The notes under the pieces are model-generated. The model was not told where the DNA came from and ran no database searches. It saw only the letters and a list, made by a program, of their open reading frames with translations. Made by a program: the position numbers and the translations under genes. Positions 17,286 to 25,134 of a stretch of 64,000 nt of DNA are shown in pieces (position 1 is the stretch's first letter; every line of letters begins with the position of its first letter). Origin of the DNA: an uncultured Verrucomicrobiales bacterium (GTDB taxonomy: Bacteria; Verrucomicrobiota; Verrucomicrobiia; Verrucomicrobiales; Akkermansiaceae); contig CALFTQ010000015.1 of assembly GCA_937916135.1 (NCBI GenBank), forward strand, positions 7,090-71,089, in the 5' to 3' direction.

Positions 17286-18323
17286 TCAGGAGCCGGTGGA
17301 AATCACACCGGCTCTTTTGCTCTCATTCCAGAAGCTTACGGCCTTGCTCCGCAGGGTGGGTGAAACATATCGGCTTCGCAGCAGGCTTACATCGCGGTGC
17401 CCCATTTCTAATTGTAGTTGTGGTAAGTTTCTGAAATAGGCAGCATGATAGCTGGCAAATGTGTGGCGGCATATATCGGGCACCCAGTGAGTGAATCCCG
17501 CTGCTTGTCGTAGAGCTTTCCATCGTTGCTGCCAGTTTGTGGGAATCCGGCAATCTTTTTTTCGGAGCCCTTGCATGCAGCGCAATGGAACGATGCGGCC
17601 CCCGCCGGTCTTGCTGACCTGCGGCCGGATGATAATCTGTCTTTCTTCCCAGCACACATCCTCAGCCCGTAGCCTTTCTACTTCTGCCGGGCGTATTCCT
17701 GCATACAGAAGCAACCTGACAGAAAACCGCATATCCCGGAATGCCGGCTTGTTTGCAGTGCTCAGCAGCTGCCGAATCTCCTGCTCGTTCAAGGGTTCTT
17801 TCCGCTGTTCTTGTGCCTTGGGTACTTCAATACGCCTTACCGGGTTTGCATCGCACCACTCCTGGCGCATACCGTGGCTGAAAATACTGCTGAGTACGGC
17901 TCTCCCCTTTATGTAGCTGCTCCGGCTGCTTCCGAACGCCTCCTGTAGTATCCTTCTGCATTCGCGTGCCGTTATTGCCCTCAGCGGCAGATCGGCGGCT
18001 CCTTTTGCTTTCAGAATTCTGCGTACATAGTGCCGTAAATCCCGCAGAGTCACAGGCCGCAAGCCTGCCCTGGCTTCCACGCTGCTCCATGCGGCCTTCT
18101 CCAGCGTCACCGTTTGCCTTTCTGCCTTCACAACCGTAATCCCGGCACGAAGCGTTCGCCTGAGTAGCCGTATGGCTCCGATCCGGTCAAGTCCTCTAAC
18201 CATTTCATTCAGCTCTTCTATCCCCTCCTGAATTAGTCGTACCGCATCGCTTTCGCGTAGGGTTACTCCGGGAAACTCTGTTTTATTGCCTTTGGTATTT
18301 TTCTTTATTCTTTCTGTTTTCAT
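17286..18323 (-). CDS. tyrosine recombinase (integrase), 345 aa
   Basis: Site-specific recombinase, probably responsible for inserting the island to its right. It has a SAM-like N-terminal domain (about residues 60-165) and a catalytic domain with Arg211 in AGIRPAEVERL, Lys238 in SKTGGGRIVPL, Arg286-His287 in DICRHTFASYH, Gly308-His309 in LEMGHRD and nucleophile Tyr319 in LRSRYV. The first His of the usual HxxR box is Asp283, a tolerated variant. There is no tRNA beside it. It is divergent from the sigma factor gene across a region with a 15-bp inverted repeat. No flanking att repeat was found by eye. Confidence 0.9.
   Translation of the reverse strand: MKTERIKKNTKGNKTEFPGVTLRESDAVRLIQEGIEELNEMVRGLDRIGAIRLLRRTLRAGITVVKAERQTVTLEKAAWSSVEARAGLRPVTLRDLRHYVRRILKAKGAADLPLRAITARECRRILQEAFGSSRSSYIKGRAVLSSIFSHGMRQEWCDANPVRRIEVPKAQEQRKEPLNEQEIRQLLSTANKPAFRDMRFSVRLLLYAGIRPAEVERLRAEDVCWEERQIIIRPQVSKTGGGRIVPLRCMQGLRKKDCRIPTNWQQRWKALRQAAGFTHWVPDICRHTFASYHAAYFRNLPQLQLEMGHRDVSLLRSRYVSPTLRSKAVSFWNESKRAGVISTGS
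17290..17318 (+). terminator. terminator of efflux operon, at island edge
   Basis: GAGCCGGTG / CACCGGCTC stem with a 7-base loop and TTTT. The integrase coding sequence ends across this hairpin on the other strand, placing the left island boundary at or next to the terminator. Confidence 0.8.
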
Positions 18324-18325
18324 CT

Positions 18326-18502
18326 TTGCGAATGATGAGTCAAGATGAAAATACTTAAAATATTACAAATAAGCATCTTTTTTCTTTTCTTTGGTTCATG
18401 GTTGCTCCGGAAACGAAAATGGACTGGTAATGGCCAGGTGTATAATTCACTCATCTATCGGATACCAAAGAATACTCATCATTCGCAATGATGTATCTTG
18501 AC
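18326..18502. promoter_or_regulatory. inverted-repeat control region between integrase and sigma genes
   Basis: TTGCGAATGATGAGT (18326-18340) is perfectly repeated in inverse at 18474-18488. A second pair, GTCAAGAT (18339-18346) and ATCTTGAC (18495-18502), lies beside them. A TATAAT at 18441-18446 gives a candidate -10 for the sigma operon. The arms sit next to both divergent genes, so they may bind a regulator or the recombinase. Confidence 0.5.
18345..18491 (+). CDS. possible small membrane protein, 48 aa
   Basis: ATG 18345 to TGA 18489-18491. The first half is a strongly hydrophobic segment (KILQISIFFLFFGSWLL) followed by a basic stop-transfer RKRKW and a polar tail. It lies inside the control region before the sigma gene and includes the right arm of the inverted repeat and the TATAAT. 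The composition is that of a real single-span protein, but the overlap with probable regulatory DNA makes it uncertain. Confidence 0.35.
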   Translation: MKILKILQISIFFLFFGSWLLRKRKWTGNGQVYNSLIYRIPKNTHHSQ

Positions 18503-18507
18503 GGGGC

Positions 18508-19311
18508 GTGGTGAGTAGTTCGGAAAAAGAAAAGTGTTATGGTCGCAAGCCATCGAAAGTCAAGGTAAACGAGAACGCGTTTTCCTTGAGCGATGGGGAA
18601 TTGCAGAAACGCATCCTCGCCGGTGATAAAAAATTGCTGGGTGATTTCCTGATGGGGCCGTGTTATCCTGCCTTTTGTTCATTTTCAAAACGGTTTTATA
18701 GTTTGCGGCTGGAGCCGAATGAGGTCGTGAGTATTGCCTGCAAGCAGCTATTGGCATCAGACATGTATTTGCTGAGAAATTACAACCCGTTGTGTGTAAC
18801 AGGCAAAACTGAGGCTGAGGTCGATGAGAAAGAGGAAACGGATGAGGAAAGAAACACTCACGGATTGTGCAGATATGTTATCCGTTGGACGCGCAAGGGC
18901 CTTAGTAAGTTATTAAGCAAAGAGAATGGAACGGTGGGCTCCGGTATGGGGAAACGATGGGCTGAGGAGGATAATGCCAATCCGGGAGCCGATGGTGCGA
19001 AGAATACCACAAAGCCCCGCCGGAAATTAGTGCAGACGGGCAGGAGTTATTCCAAGGATGATGAGACTCTTGGGCCAAACGCTTTGAACGTGAAAGAATT
19101 GCTCAGCGATTTTAATATGAGTGCGGTGGATTTGAATATCTGCATGAGAAAATTGAATCCGACTGAGCAGAACGTGTTTTATTTGTGTTCGATTTGCGGA
19201 CATTCCGCCCGGGTAGCGGCAGAACGACTTAATATGAGTGCCCGTAAGGTATATCAGATTCACGCTGATTGCATTGTTCAATTAGAAAGGTTCCATAAGA
19301 ATGAGCGATGA
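18508..19311 (+). CDS. divergent sigma-70-family (ECF-like) sigma factor
   Basis: The 267-aa protein has the two-domain plan of a small sigma factor. A region-2-like helical domain (about residues 35-135: LLGDFLMGPCYPAFCSFSKRFYS, then the tryptophan-containing YVIRWTRKGLSKLL) is joined by a long polar linker to a region-4 helix-turn-helix (about 213-262: LNPTEQNVFYLCSICGHSARVAAERLNMSARKVYQI). No start ATG fits; GTG 18508 or 18511 is used. The stop overlaps the anti-sigma-like gene by 11 bases. As the likely master regulator of the island it may recognise the shared promoter form seen at 19701, 37091, 36693 and 37013. Divergence from known ECF groups keeps this at moderate confidence. Confidence 0.7.
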   Translation: MVSSSEKEKCYGRKPSKVKVNENAFSLSDGELQKRILAGDKKLLGDFLMGPCYPAFCSFSKRFYSLRLEPNEVVSIACKQLLASDMYLLRNYNPLCVTGKTEAEVDEKEETDEERNTHGLCRYVIRWTRKGLSKLLSKENGTVGSGMGKRWAEEDNANPGADGAKNTTKPRRKLVQTGRSYSKDDETLGPNALNVKELLSDFNMSAVDLNICMRKLNPTEQNVFYLCSICGHSARVAAERLNMSARKVYQIHADCIVQLERFHKNER

Positions 19312-19693
19312 ACATCCGGATGTACGTGTGCTGCTGCATGTGGCGTTCCCTGAACGTTATGCTGCAGTGGAAGAACGCTGGCTTATGCATGTGCTGACTT
19401 GCCCTCAATGCATGGAGGATATTCTTCATATGCGTGAGATGGAGCATATTACTTCCGCCTTGTCGCAGGAAGATGAAAGCAAAGAAAGCGCACCATATGC
19501 ACCACGCTCCCCATTTGTTTATGACGGGGGCGGTGCTGCTGCGCCCGTGGCTTCTGCTGCGTTTAACGGAGATAGTGGCGAGGCTGCAAACTATCTGGAC
19601 CAGGATGGTGATATGGAGTGGCCCGGCTTTTTTGACGAATCAGGAGATGAGCCGCCTGATACTTATGACGGGGCAGATACGGACATGGAATAA
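19301..19693 (+). CDS. zinc-binding anti-sigma-like protein, 130 aa
   Basis: Residues 30-37 read H-VLT-C-PQ-C, the HxxxCxxC zinc signature of ZAS anti-sigma factors, preceded by an upstream helix with His13. Unlike most such proteins it has no membrane segment; the second half is acidic and low-complexity (EDESKESAPYA, GDEPPDTYDGADTDME). The 11-base overlap with the sigma gene implies translational coupling and matched stoichiometry. I infer that it binds and restrains the island sigma factor in the cytoplasm. Redox or zinc sensing is possible through the Cys/His cluster. Confidence 0.7.
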   Translation: MSDEHPDVRVLLHVAFPERYAAVEERWLMHVLTCPQCMEDILHMREMEHITSALSQEDESKESAPYAPRSPFVYDGGGAAAPVASAAFNGDSGEAANYLDQDGDMEWPGFFDESGDEPPDTYDGADTDME

Positions 19694-19700
19694 ATATTTT

Positions 19701-19729
19701 GTAAAAAACTGGAGACCTTTACCTATTGA
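19701..19729 (+). promoter_or_regulatory. island promoter, copy A (GTAAAA / TATTGA)
   Basis: GTAAAA (19701-19706), 17-bp spacer ending in ACC, TATTGA (19724-19729). The predicted start lies two to three bases before the ATG at 19739. Spacing, the A-tract after GT and the CC before the -10 match the promoters at 37091-37120 (+), 36989-37018 (-) and 36669-36698 (-). Confidence 0.6.
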
Positions 19730-19738
19730 TAATGGTGT

Positions 19739-20110
19739 ATGAAACACAATGCAGAGCATCTACAGGGAATAATCAATGCTCAGGGGCAGTATATTCCCCA
19801 AGGGCATGGGGTGGAGGTATCGGTTGACACTAATCGCGATGGTGTTGTTGATACCATCGTTCACCACGGTTCGGACGCACACACTCGTGAGGTGTTGGAT
19901 TCGGATTATGACGGAAAGTTTGATATGGTGCTTGAGCACGGCACGGCGTATGATAGTTCCGTCTCGGTATACCTTGATACAGACGGCGATGGCCGCATGG
20001 ATGAAATGCTCGAAGACTCGGATGGAGATGGAGTATGGGATACCCGGATGACCGATTCGGACGGCGACGGCGTGTTTGATGCGCCGGCGGAGCACGGCTT
20101 GGACTCATGA
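19739..20110 (+). CDS. acidic DxDGDG-repeat protein A, 123 aa
   Basis: A small, very acidic protein built of short repeats: VDTNRDGVVDT, LDSDYDGKFDM, LDTDGDGRMDE, EDSDGDGVWDT, TDSDGDGVFDA. These are dockerin-like or thrombospondin-3-like calcium loops, in which the Asp/Asn ladder typically binds calcium. There is no signal peptide. It is a paralogue of the next gene (20208-20576), sharing layout and length. An island-type promoter lies directly upstream. Its role is unknown; it may be a calcium-dependent scaffold or a cargo protein. Confidence 0.75.
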   Translation: MKHNAEHLQGIINAQGQYIPQGHGVEVSVDTNRDGVVDTIVHHGSDAHTREVLDSDYDGKFDMVLEHGTAYDSSVSVYLDTDGDGRMDEMLEDSDGDGVWDTRMTDSDGDGVFDAPAEHGLDS

Positions 20111-20207
20111 CTCAGGCCGCGGCTCCTTTACTCCAGAGATGAGCCCCTTTTTGCCCAGGACAGATGATATTTCTTTGTTCACTACATAATAAACGTAACA
20201 GATAATT

Positions 20208-20576
20208 ATGAGCGAAGATTTAATTAATCCAGCAGACTATGTGAACGAAAAAGGTGAATATATTTACACCGGCCTGGGACAGGATATTCTATATGACTCA
20301 GATGACGATGGCGTGGTTGATTCCGCGGTGCATGCAGATGAGTCCGGGCATTATGTTCAGGCAACAGATCTGGATGGCGATGGCTATGTGGACGCGGTGA
20401 TTGACCTTGGAACGGACGATAGCGTGGAAATCACGGCTTATCTTGATTCGGATGGGAATGGCCATATGGATGTGATGCTGGTGGATGAAGATGGCGATGG
20501 AGAATGGGATGCCGGCGCGGTGGATACAGATGGAGATGGCGTGTACGAAGCCCCCATTGTTGATGGCCTGGAATAA
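20208..20576 (+). CDS. acidic DxDGDG-repeat protein B, 122 aa
   Basis: Sister of the 123-aa protein before it, with the same N-terminal motif (INPADYVNEKGEYIYTGLGQ against INAQGQYIPQGHG). Calcium-loop repeats follow: YDSDDDGVVDS, TDLDGDGYVDA, LDSDGNGHMDV, VDEDGDGEWDA, VDTDGDGVYEA. There is no signal peptide or membrane segment. The 97-base gap between the two paralogues holds no recognisable gene. Tandem duplication is evident; a shared or partner function is inferred. Confidence 0.75.
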   Translation: MSEDLINPADYVNEKGEYIYTGLGQDILYDSDDDGVVDSAVHADESGHYVQATDLDGDGYVDAVIDLGTDDSVEITAYLDSDGNGHMDVMLVDEDGDGEWDAGAVDTDGDGVYEAPIVDGLE

Positions 20577-20622
20577 ACTTAACTGATGGAACGACAACTT
20601 CTACCTATACTCCAATAATACT

Positions 20623-22467
20623 ATGATTAATCATTTAATTCCGGCAAATAGTGTTGTGCTTACAAAGCCAATTGCTGATAAGGACTTAATTACACTCTCT
20701 CAATCGCTGTCTTTTGTCGACAACCTGATATATGGCCGTGTGTTGCTGAGACAGAAACTGGCCAATCTGGTATTGGGCCTGGGCGAAAACATACAGGCTC
20801 AGTACGATGAAGCCGGAAAGCTGGTCAACGAAACCTTTGAAAACAACCTGCTTACAGTGCATGAAACCCTGTATGGGGTGCTGCTGCTTACAGGGAATGA
20901 GGCTGCCGTGCCGCCCGCTTTCCGAGAGCCCCGTTACAAAGTGACGGCTGATTTTATTGTGACCCAGATGTACAATGCAATTCTGACTCCGGCAGAGGTA
21001 TATGCTATCTGGGGAATCCTGCGTTTTGTGGCTGGTGAGTATGGCCCGGCCTGGCAGAAAGAACTGAGAACCAAACTGGGCATTGATGAGCAGTTTGACT
21101 CTGTTATCTGCGCGGTGCTGGTTCAGAAAGCTTCCGGGTGGGTATACCGGGTAGAGAATGCTCGCGAGGCCGTTATGACGCTGGAAGCCTTTGTCACCAT
21201 ACTTCGTGCCGTGGTAACGGCCGTGCGTCCATCATTGAGTCGTCGAGTAAAGCTCAATGGCCTTTCTGCCGGGGCATTCCAGAACAGTGTCGACCGCACC
21301 ATTTCGCAGAATCTTCTTTCCAAGTTCAATGCGATGGGATTCCTGACCAGTAAGGTTGTGGACACCTACGTGCGCTGGCAGGTCATCAACATCAAATCCG
21401 GTGGTATTTGTGTGAATGCGCATTCAGAGCCGGCTATCTATAAGATTGTTAAAAATGTCTGCGAGGTGCTTTGCATGGAGATGCCGGAGGTATACATTTA
21501 CGATGATATCGGCGGAATCAATGCATACACCACCGGTATTGACAGGCCCATCATCGTGCTTTCCCGCATGGCTGTAGGCATGCTCGATGAGCATGAACTT
21601 GCCTATATCATCGGGCATGAGTGTGGCCACATTCTCTGCAATCATGTGAAATACCACATCATCATGAATATTCTGGCCAGTAATCTGTTCCCGGGTGGGG
21701 AACTGGTTCATGCGGTCACCCTTGCTCCTTTGCTGAATGCCTGGCACCGTCGGAGTGAGCTGAGTGCTGACCGTGCGGGTCTGCTGGCATGTCAGAATAT
21801 GGAGGCCGTGAAGCGCGCTATGCTCAAGATGATGGGAACTCCGTTCACTGAATACCAGCGCATGCGCACATCCACTCTGGTGGGCCAGGCAATCGATTTC
21901 CAGAACCTTATGGACGAGGCCGCCCTGGACCGCACGTTCAACCTGCTTCAGACGGCAACTCTCTCGCATCCGCGAACCGTGTTCCGCTGTGTGGAGCTGC
22001 TGAACTGGATTAAGTCCGGAGAATACGAGCTGCTGATTAATGCTACTGCAAGCGAACGCGAGATTATCGCTGAGCGGAATGCTCAGAATGAAACGACTCG
22101 GGCTCAGAACGAGGTGATTGCCCGCAAGCTGGCAGATTGGGCAAGCGGGCTTTCTTCTCGTCCCTACCGTGAGTTGGTCAGAGGCGCCAGAACCCTGCTT
22201 CTCAATTCCTCTCCGGCAGACGTCCCGCCATACAACACGATTTTCTCTGTGCATACCGAGGTGGCTCAGGACAGTCACGACAAAGATACATATATTACCA
22301 GTGTGGTTATCCGCTATGTGGATTCTTCCGGCCCCAAGGAGTTTTCTGCGGAAATCTTCTCTCATGACTGGTCTGAACTGACTTCGGAGACGCAATCCCA
22401 CTTCATCCGCAATGGCAGTGATGTAAGCTGCGAGAATGTCATTTATCGTTACAATCCTCACAAATAA
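20623..22467 (+). CDS. M48-type zinc metallopeptidase, 614 aa
   Basis: The zinc site is HECGH at residues 332-336 within a helix (DEHELAYIIGHECGHILCNH). The third ligand Glu379 is in RRSELSADRAG, the standard M48 pair of motifs. The preceding text VYIYDDIGGINAYTTGIDRPIIVLSR also matches M48 (the strand leading to the catalytic helix). The 290 residues before and 150 after the domain are not recognised; a coiled-coil stretch occurs near residues 485-505. No clear membrane anchor is present, which is unusual for HtpX/Oma1-like members. A TATACT at 20606-20611 is a candidate -10. In this island it may process or monitor the neighbouring membrane proteins. Confidence 0.8.
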   Translation: MINHLIPANSVVLTKPIADKDLITLSQSLSFVDNLIYGRVLLRQKLANLVLGLGENIQAQYDEAGKLVNETFENNLLTVHETLYGVLLLTGNEAAVPPAFREPRYKVTADFIVTQMYNAILTPAEVYAIWGILRFVAGEYGPAWQKELRTKLGIDEQFDSVICAVLVQKASGWVYRVENAREAVMTLEAFVTILRAVVTAVRPSLSRRVKLNGLSAGAFQNSVDRTISQNLLSKFNAMGFLTSKVVDTYVRWQVINIKSGGICVNAHSEPAIYKIVKNVCEVLCMEMPEVYIYDDIGGINAYTTGIDRPIIVLSRMAVGMLDEHELAYIIGHECGHILCNHVKYHIIMNILASNLFPGGELVHAVTLAPLLNAWHRRSELSADRAGLLACQNMEAVKRAMLKMMGTPFTEYQRMRTSTLVGQAIDFQNLMDEAALDRTFNLLQTATLSHPRTVFRCVELLNWIKSGEYELLINATASEREIIAERNAQNETTRAQNEVIARKLADWASGLSSRPYRELVRGARTLLLNSSPADVPPYNTIFSVHTEVAQDSHDKDTYITSVVIRYVDSSGPKEFSAEIFSHDWSELTSETQSHFIRNGSDVSCENVIYRYNPHK

Positions 22468-22487
22468 TATTTTACCATACTTTTTTT

Positions 22488-22964
22488 ATGCTTATTACTC
22501 TTTCTGCAATAGTAGCCGGTGCGGCCGTTGTATTCTTCTGGAATGAAATTGCCGGCTTCCTTGTTAAATCCTTCCTCCCCTGGATTCGGGAGAATATCAG
22601 TTCTGTATTCCCGGTTGTTGCGGAATTGGTGGATTTCATCAATAAAGGGGTGGTCACCGTTCGTCGTACTATCGTGGAGGCATATAATTGGGTGAAAACA
22701 AATCTGCTGCACTGTTCTACGGAGTACGTTCTGGATGAGAAAGGGAATGCCTATTCCACGACTATAACCGTTATCAATGATAATGGAAAAGTCACCGGCA
22801 CTGAGACAAAACGGGTCATTTCCAAGTGGGATATGCCTGCGGAGGCCTTGGAGCAACTCACCCGCAATGCTCAGGTAACTGAGATTGATAACAAGGAAGC
22901 TATCCTCCGCAGAGCCGAAGAACAAGCCATGAAGCAGGCCATGTCTCTGTCCTCTGCTGCTTAA
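22488..22964 (+). CDS. small membrane-anchored protein, 158 aa
   Basis: No family is recognised. The N-terminal hydrophobic segment (LITLSAIVAGAAVVFFW) is followed by an amphipathic region and a soluble, mixed-charge domain to the C-terminus. It is the first of three consecutive proteins of this plan (22488, 22976, 23468), all with one N-terminal membrane helix and a small cytoplasmic or periplasmic domain, directly before the two AAA ATPases. The spacing of 20 bases to the peptidase gene and 11 to the next suggests one transcript. They may form a membrane complex that the ATPases act on. Confidence 0.6.
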   Translation: MLITLSAIVAGAAVVFFWNEIAGFLVKSFLPWIRENISSVFPVVAELVDFINKGVVTVRRTIVEAYNWVKTNLLHCSTEYVLDEKGNAYSTTITVINDNGKVTGTETKRVISKWDMPAEALEQLTRNAQVTEIDNKEAILRRAEEQAMKQAMSLSSAA

Positions 22965-22975
22965 CTTTTATTCGT

Positions 22976-23446
22976 ATGAAAAAGAAGAATACCATGACTG
23001 AGGAGCCTTTTCTTTCAATGTACACGGTGACAATCAGTGCCATAGCGATTGGTGCAATTGTGCTGGCCGGGCTTGGCCTCAAGATATATTCTGACAAAAT
23101 AGAGAAAAAGCAGCGGCAGGAGTTCTACCATCTGCTGGCCAGAACCCTGTGCGACTTTTTCAGCAAAGCGGCAGAGTCGCCCTGCGCCATTCCGGAAGAG
23201 CAAATGGTGAAGATGCTTATTGCCCGCAAGCATGGAGGGTCCATTCCCGGCTTGCGGATGGTGAAGCTGCGTTTGTCTCCTTCGGAGGATAAGAATGCCT
23301 TCATCGTTGAGCTGCTGGTGTTACGTGGGCAGGAACTGTCCACTCTCCGTTTCAGCCGGATTGATTGGACCGCTTTGCCGGCTGATATTCAGACCGATGC
23401 TATTCAGGCGGCGGGCTCCGCTTCTGAATACCTGCTTATGGATTAA
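22976..23446 (+). CDS. small membrane-anchored protein, 156 aa
   Basis: Unrecognised family. The single membrane helix at about residues 16-37 (YTVTISAIAIGAIVLAGLGL) follows a short basic N-terminus (MKKKN). The C-terminal domain (about residues 50-156) mixes beta and helix. It is second of the trio of N-terminally anchored proteins between the M48 peptidase and the AAA ATPases. Topology by the positive-inside rule puts the N-terminus inside and the domain outside, unless the KIEKKQR after the helix holds it in the cytoplasm. The orientation is therefore undecided. Confidence 0.6.
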   Translation: MKKKNTMTEEPFLSMYTVTISAIAIGAIVLAGLGLKIYSDKIEKKQRQEFYHLLARTLCDFFSKAAESPCAIPEEQMVKMLIARKHGGSIPGLRMVKLRLSPSEDKNAFIVELLVLRGQELSTLRFSRIDWTALPADIQTDAIQAAGSASEYLLMD

Positions 23447-23467
23447 ACCGCACCCTTTCGGAATTGT

Positions 23468-24007
23468 ATGGAGGAAATTCTTGTCGATATAGCGGAAATT
23501 GCCTTTGATGCAGCATTAACCGCAGTGGTAGGCGTAAGTGCATTCCTGGCTGCCCATTTTTTCATCAGTACATACCGCGAAACCATATACTCGTGGGTAA
23601 AATCGAGGCTGCAGTTTTATCCCGGAGTGCAGCGCGTGGTCATTCGTGCCCTGAAGGCCAATTATCACGTTGATCAAGCAGTCAGGGTCAAGGTGGGGAA
23701 TGCTGTTTATGTAGTGACTGAGATGCTGGGTGTCACGAGCGCAAACACTGCAGCGAAAATGACCAGTTCGCAGGCCTCTGTGCCGGATTCCGCCACAACT
23801 CGTGTCCTCACCCCGGAGGAGCTTGCACGGTTTACAAACGGAACGGTGACAGTTTCTCACTCTGATTCTGAAGAGACCCTGATTAGTAAGGGCTGTATGC
23901 CCGAAAAAGCAGCTCGCGGCATGGGGCTTATCGATAAGAATGGCAAGGTGAAAGGCATGCACGAGGTGTGCAGTAACCAGCAGGTCATGGCAATGAGAAA
24001 TACTTAG
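23468..24007 (+). CDS. small membrane-anchored protein, 179 aa
   Basis: Third of the trio. A hydrophobic segment at about residues 14-34 (ALTAVVGVSAFLAAHFFI) is followed by an amphipathic basic stretch and a soluble C-terminal half of about 100 residues with a conserved-looking LTPEELARFTNGT. It is not assigned to a family. It lies 21 bases after the previous gene and 10 before the first AAA ATPase, so it is part of the same operon. An adaptor or substrate role for the ATPases is an inference from position only. Confidence 0.6.
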   Translation: MEEILVDIAEIAFDAALTAVVGVSAFLAAHFFISTYRETIYSWVKSRLQFYPGVQRVVIRALKANYHVDQAVRVKVGNAVYVVTEMLGVTSANTAAKMTSSQASVPDSATTRVLTPEELARFTNGTVTVSHSDSEETLISKGCMPEKAARGMGLIDKNGKVKGMHEVCSNQQVMAMRNT

Positions 24008-24017
24008 AAATAAGAAT

Positions 24018-25127
24018 ATGGAGCCTTCCCGTCAACAAACCACCACGCAGGACGTGGACCGACTGATTGAACTGGGCCTGGACCCTCAGTCCGATGACGA
24101 TGTCATCGACACCATCAGCATCGTCCCGAATGAGCGCGACTCTCAGCAGTCTGCGAATAGAGAAGAACACGCCGCCAGGAGTATAGTGGAGCAGCCGGCC
24201 GCGGCCGCTTCAGCAGGGCCTGCTCAGGCAGACTCTGAAGAGAAAAAATCAGAATCCGGCATGCAGTTTAACCTTTCCACCCCCCTGTACAGCCTGGATG
24301 ATGTAGTGCTCAATGTCGAAACCCGGGAGAAGCTGGAAACTCTTCTTACCATCATACGCAAGCACGATTTCATCTATTCCACCTGGGGGCTGGAGACGGT
24401 GGACCCCGGTGGCCGCTGCGTATCGGTAAATTTTTATGGTCCCCCCGGCACCGGCAAGACCATGTGCGCCATGGCTCTGGCCCATACGTTCGGCAAGAAA
24501 ATCATAGACGTGGATTATGCCGAGCTCGAATCCAAGTATGTGGGTGATACCGGCAAGAATATCGAAGCAGCTTTCCGCTTTGCCAGGGAGCATGATGCCG
24601 TCTTGTTCTTCGATGAGGCAGATTCCATCCTGGGCAAGCGCATGAGCCAGGTGACCCAGGCCACAGATCACGCCGTGAATACCAGCCGCGCGGTCATGCT
24701 CAAGCAGCTGGACCATTACGATGGTATTGTGGTGTTTGCCACAAACCTGGCTGAGAATTTTGATAAGGCTTTTTCTCGCCGCATCCTCTCCCACATTGAG
24801 GTGGGGCTTCCGGATGCGCCTTCCCGCCGCATTCTCTGGCAGAAGTTCATGATGCCCACCGTGCCCGGCAGTGCTGAGGTAGACCTGCAGCAACTGGTTG
24901 ATGCCTCTTCCGACATGAGCGGTGGCGATATGAAAAATGCTTTCGTGAAGGCGTGTTCCCTGGCGTGCCTGGAAGAAGAACCGCGGCTGAATACTCCCCA
25001 CTTGCTCGAAACGATTGCTCATGTGAAGAAAGCAAATCATGATGTGAGCCGTAATGAAACCCCGTCCGTACGCCCTCTTAGCAATGATGAGATTAATGTG
25101 CTCATTTCAGGTAAACAAAATCCTTAA
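24018..25127 (+). CDS. AAA ATPase, copy 1, 369 aa
   Basis: Classical AAA ATPase of the spastin/SpoVK class. Walker A GPPGTGKT is at residues 141-148, Walker B VLFFDEADS with Asp199-Glu200, sensor 1 in IVVFATNL (about 237-244) and the arginine pair in FSRRIL. The first ~80 residues are acidic and disordered-looking (REEHAARSIVEQ, EEKKSESG), probably a partner-binding tail. Such proteins form hexamers that remodel other proteins. The pair with its paralogue seven bases downstream may build a hetero-oligomer. There is no peptidase domain; the nearby M48 protein could supply proteolysis. Confidence 0.9.
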   Translation: MEPSRQQTTTQDVDRLIELGLDPQSDDDVIDTISIVPNERDSQQSANREEHAARSIVEQPAAAASAGPAQADSEEKKSESGMQFNLSTPLYSLDDVVLNVETREKLETLLTIIRKHDFIYSTWGLETVDPGGRCVSVNFYGPPGTGKTMCAMALAHTFGKKIIDVDYAELESKYVGDTGKNIEAAFRFAREHDAVLFFDEADSILGKRMSQVTQATDHAVNTSRAVMLKQLDHYDGIVVFATNLAENFDKAFSRRILSHIEVGLPDAPSRRILWQKFMMPTVPGSAEVDLQQLVDASSDMSGGDMKNAFVKACSLACLEEEPRLNTPHLLETIAHVKKANHDVSRNETPSVRPLSNDEINVLISGKQNP

Positions 25128-25134
25128 TCGCTGT

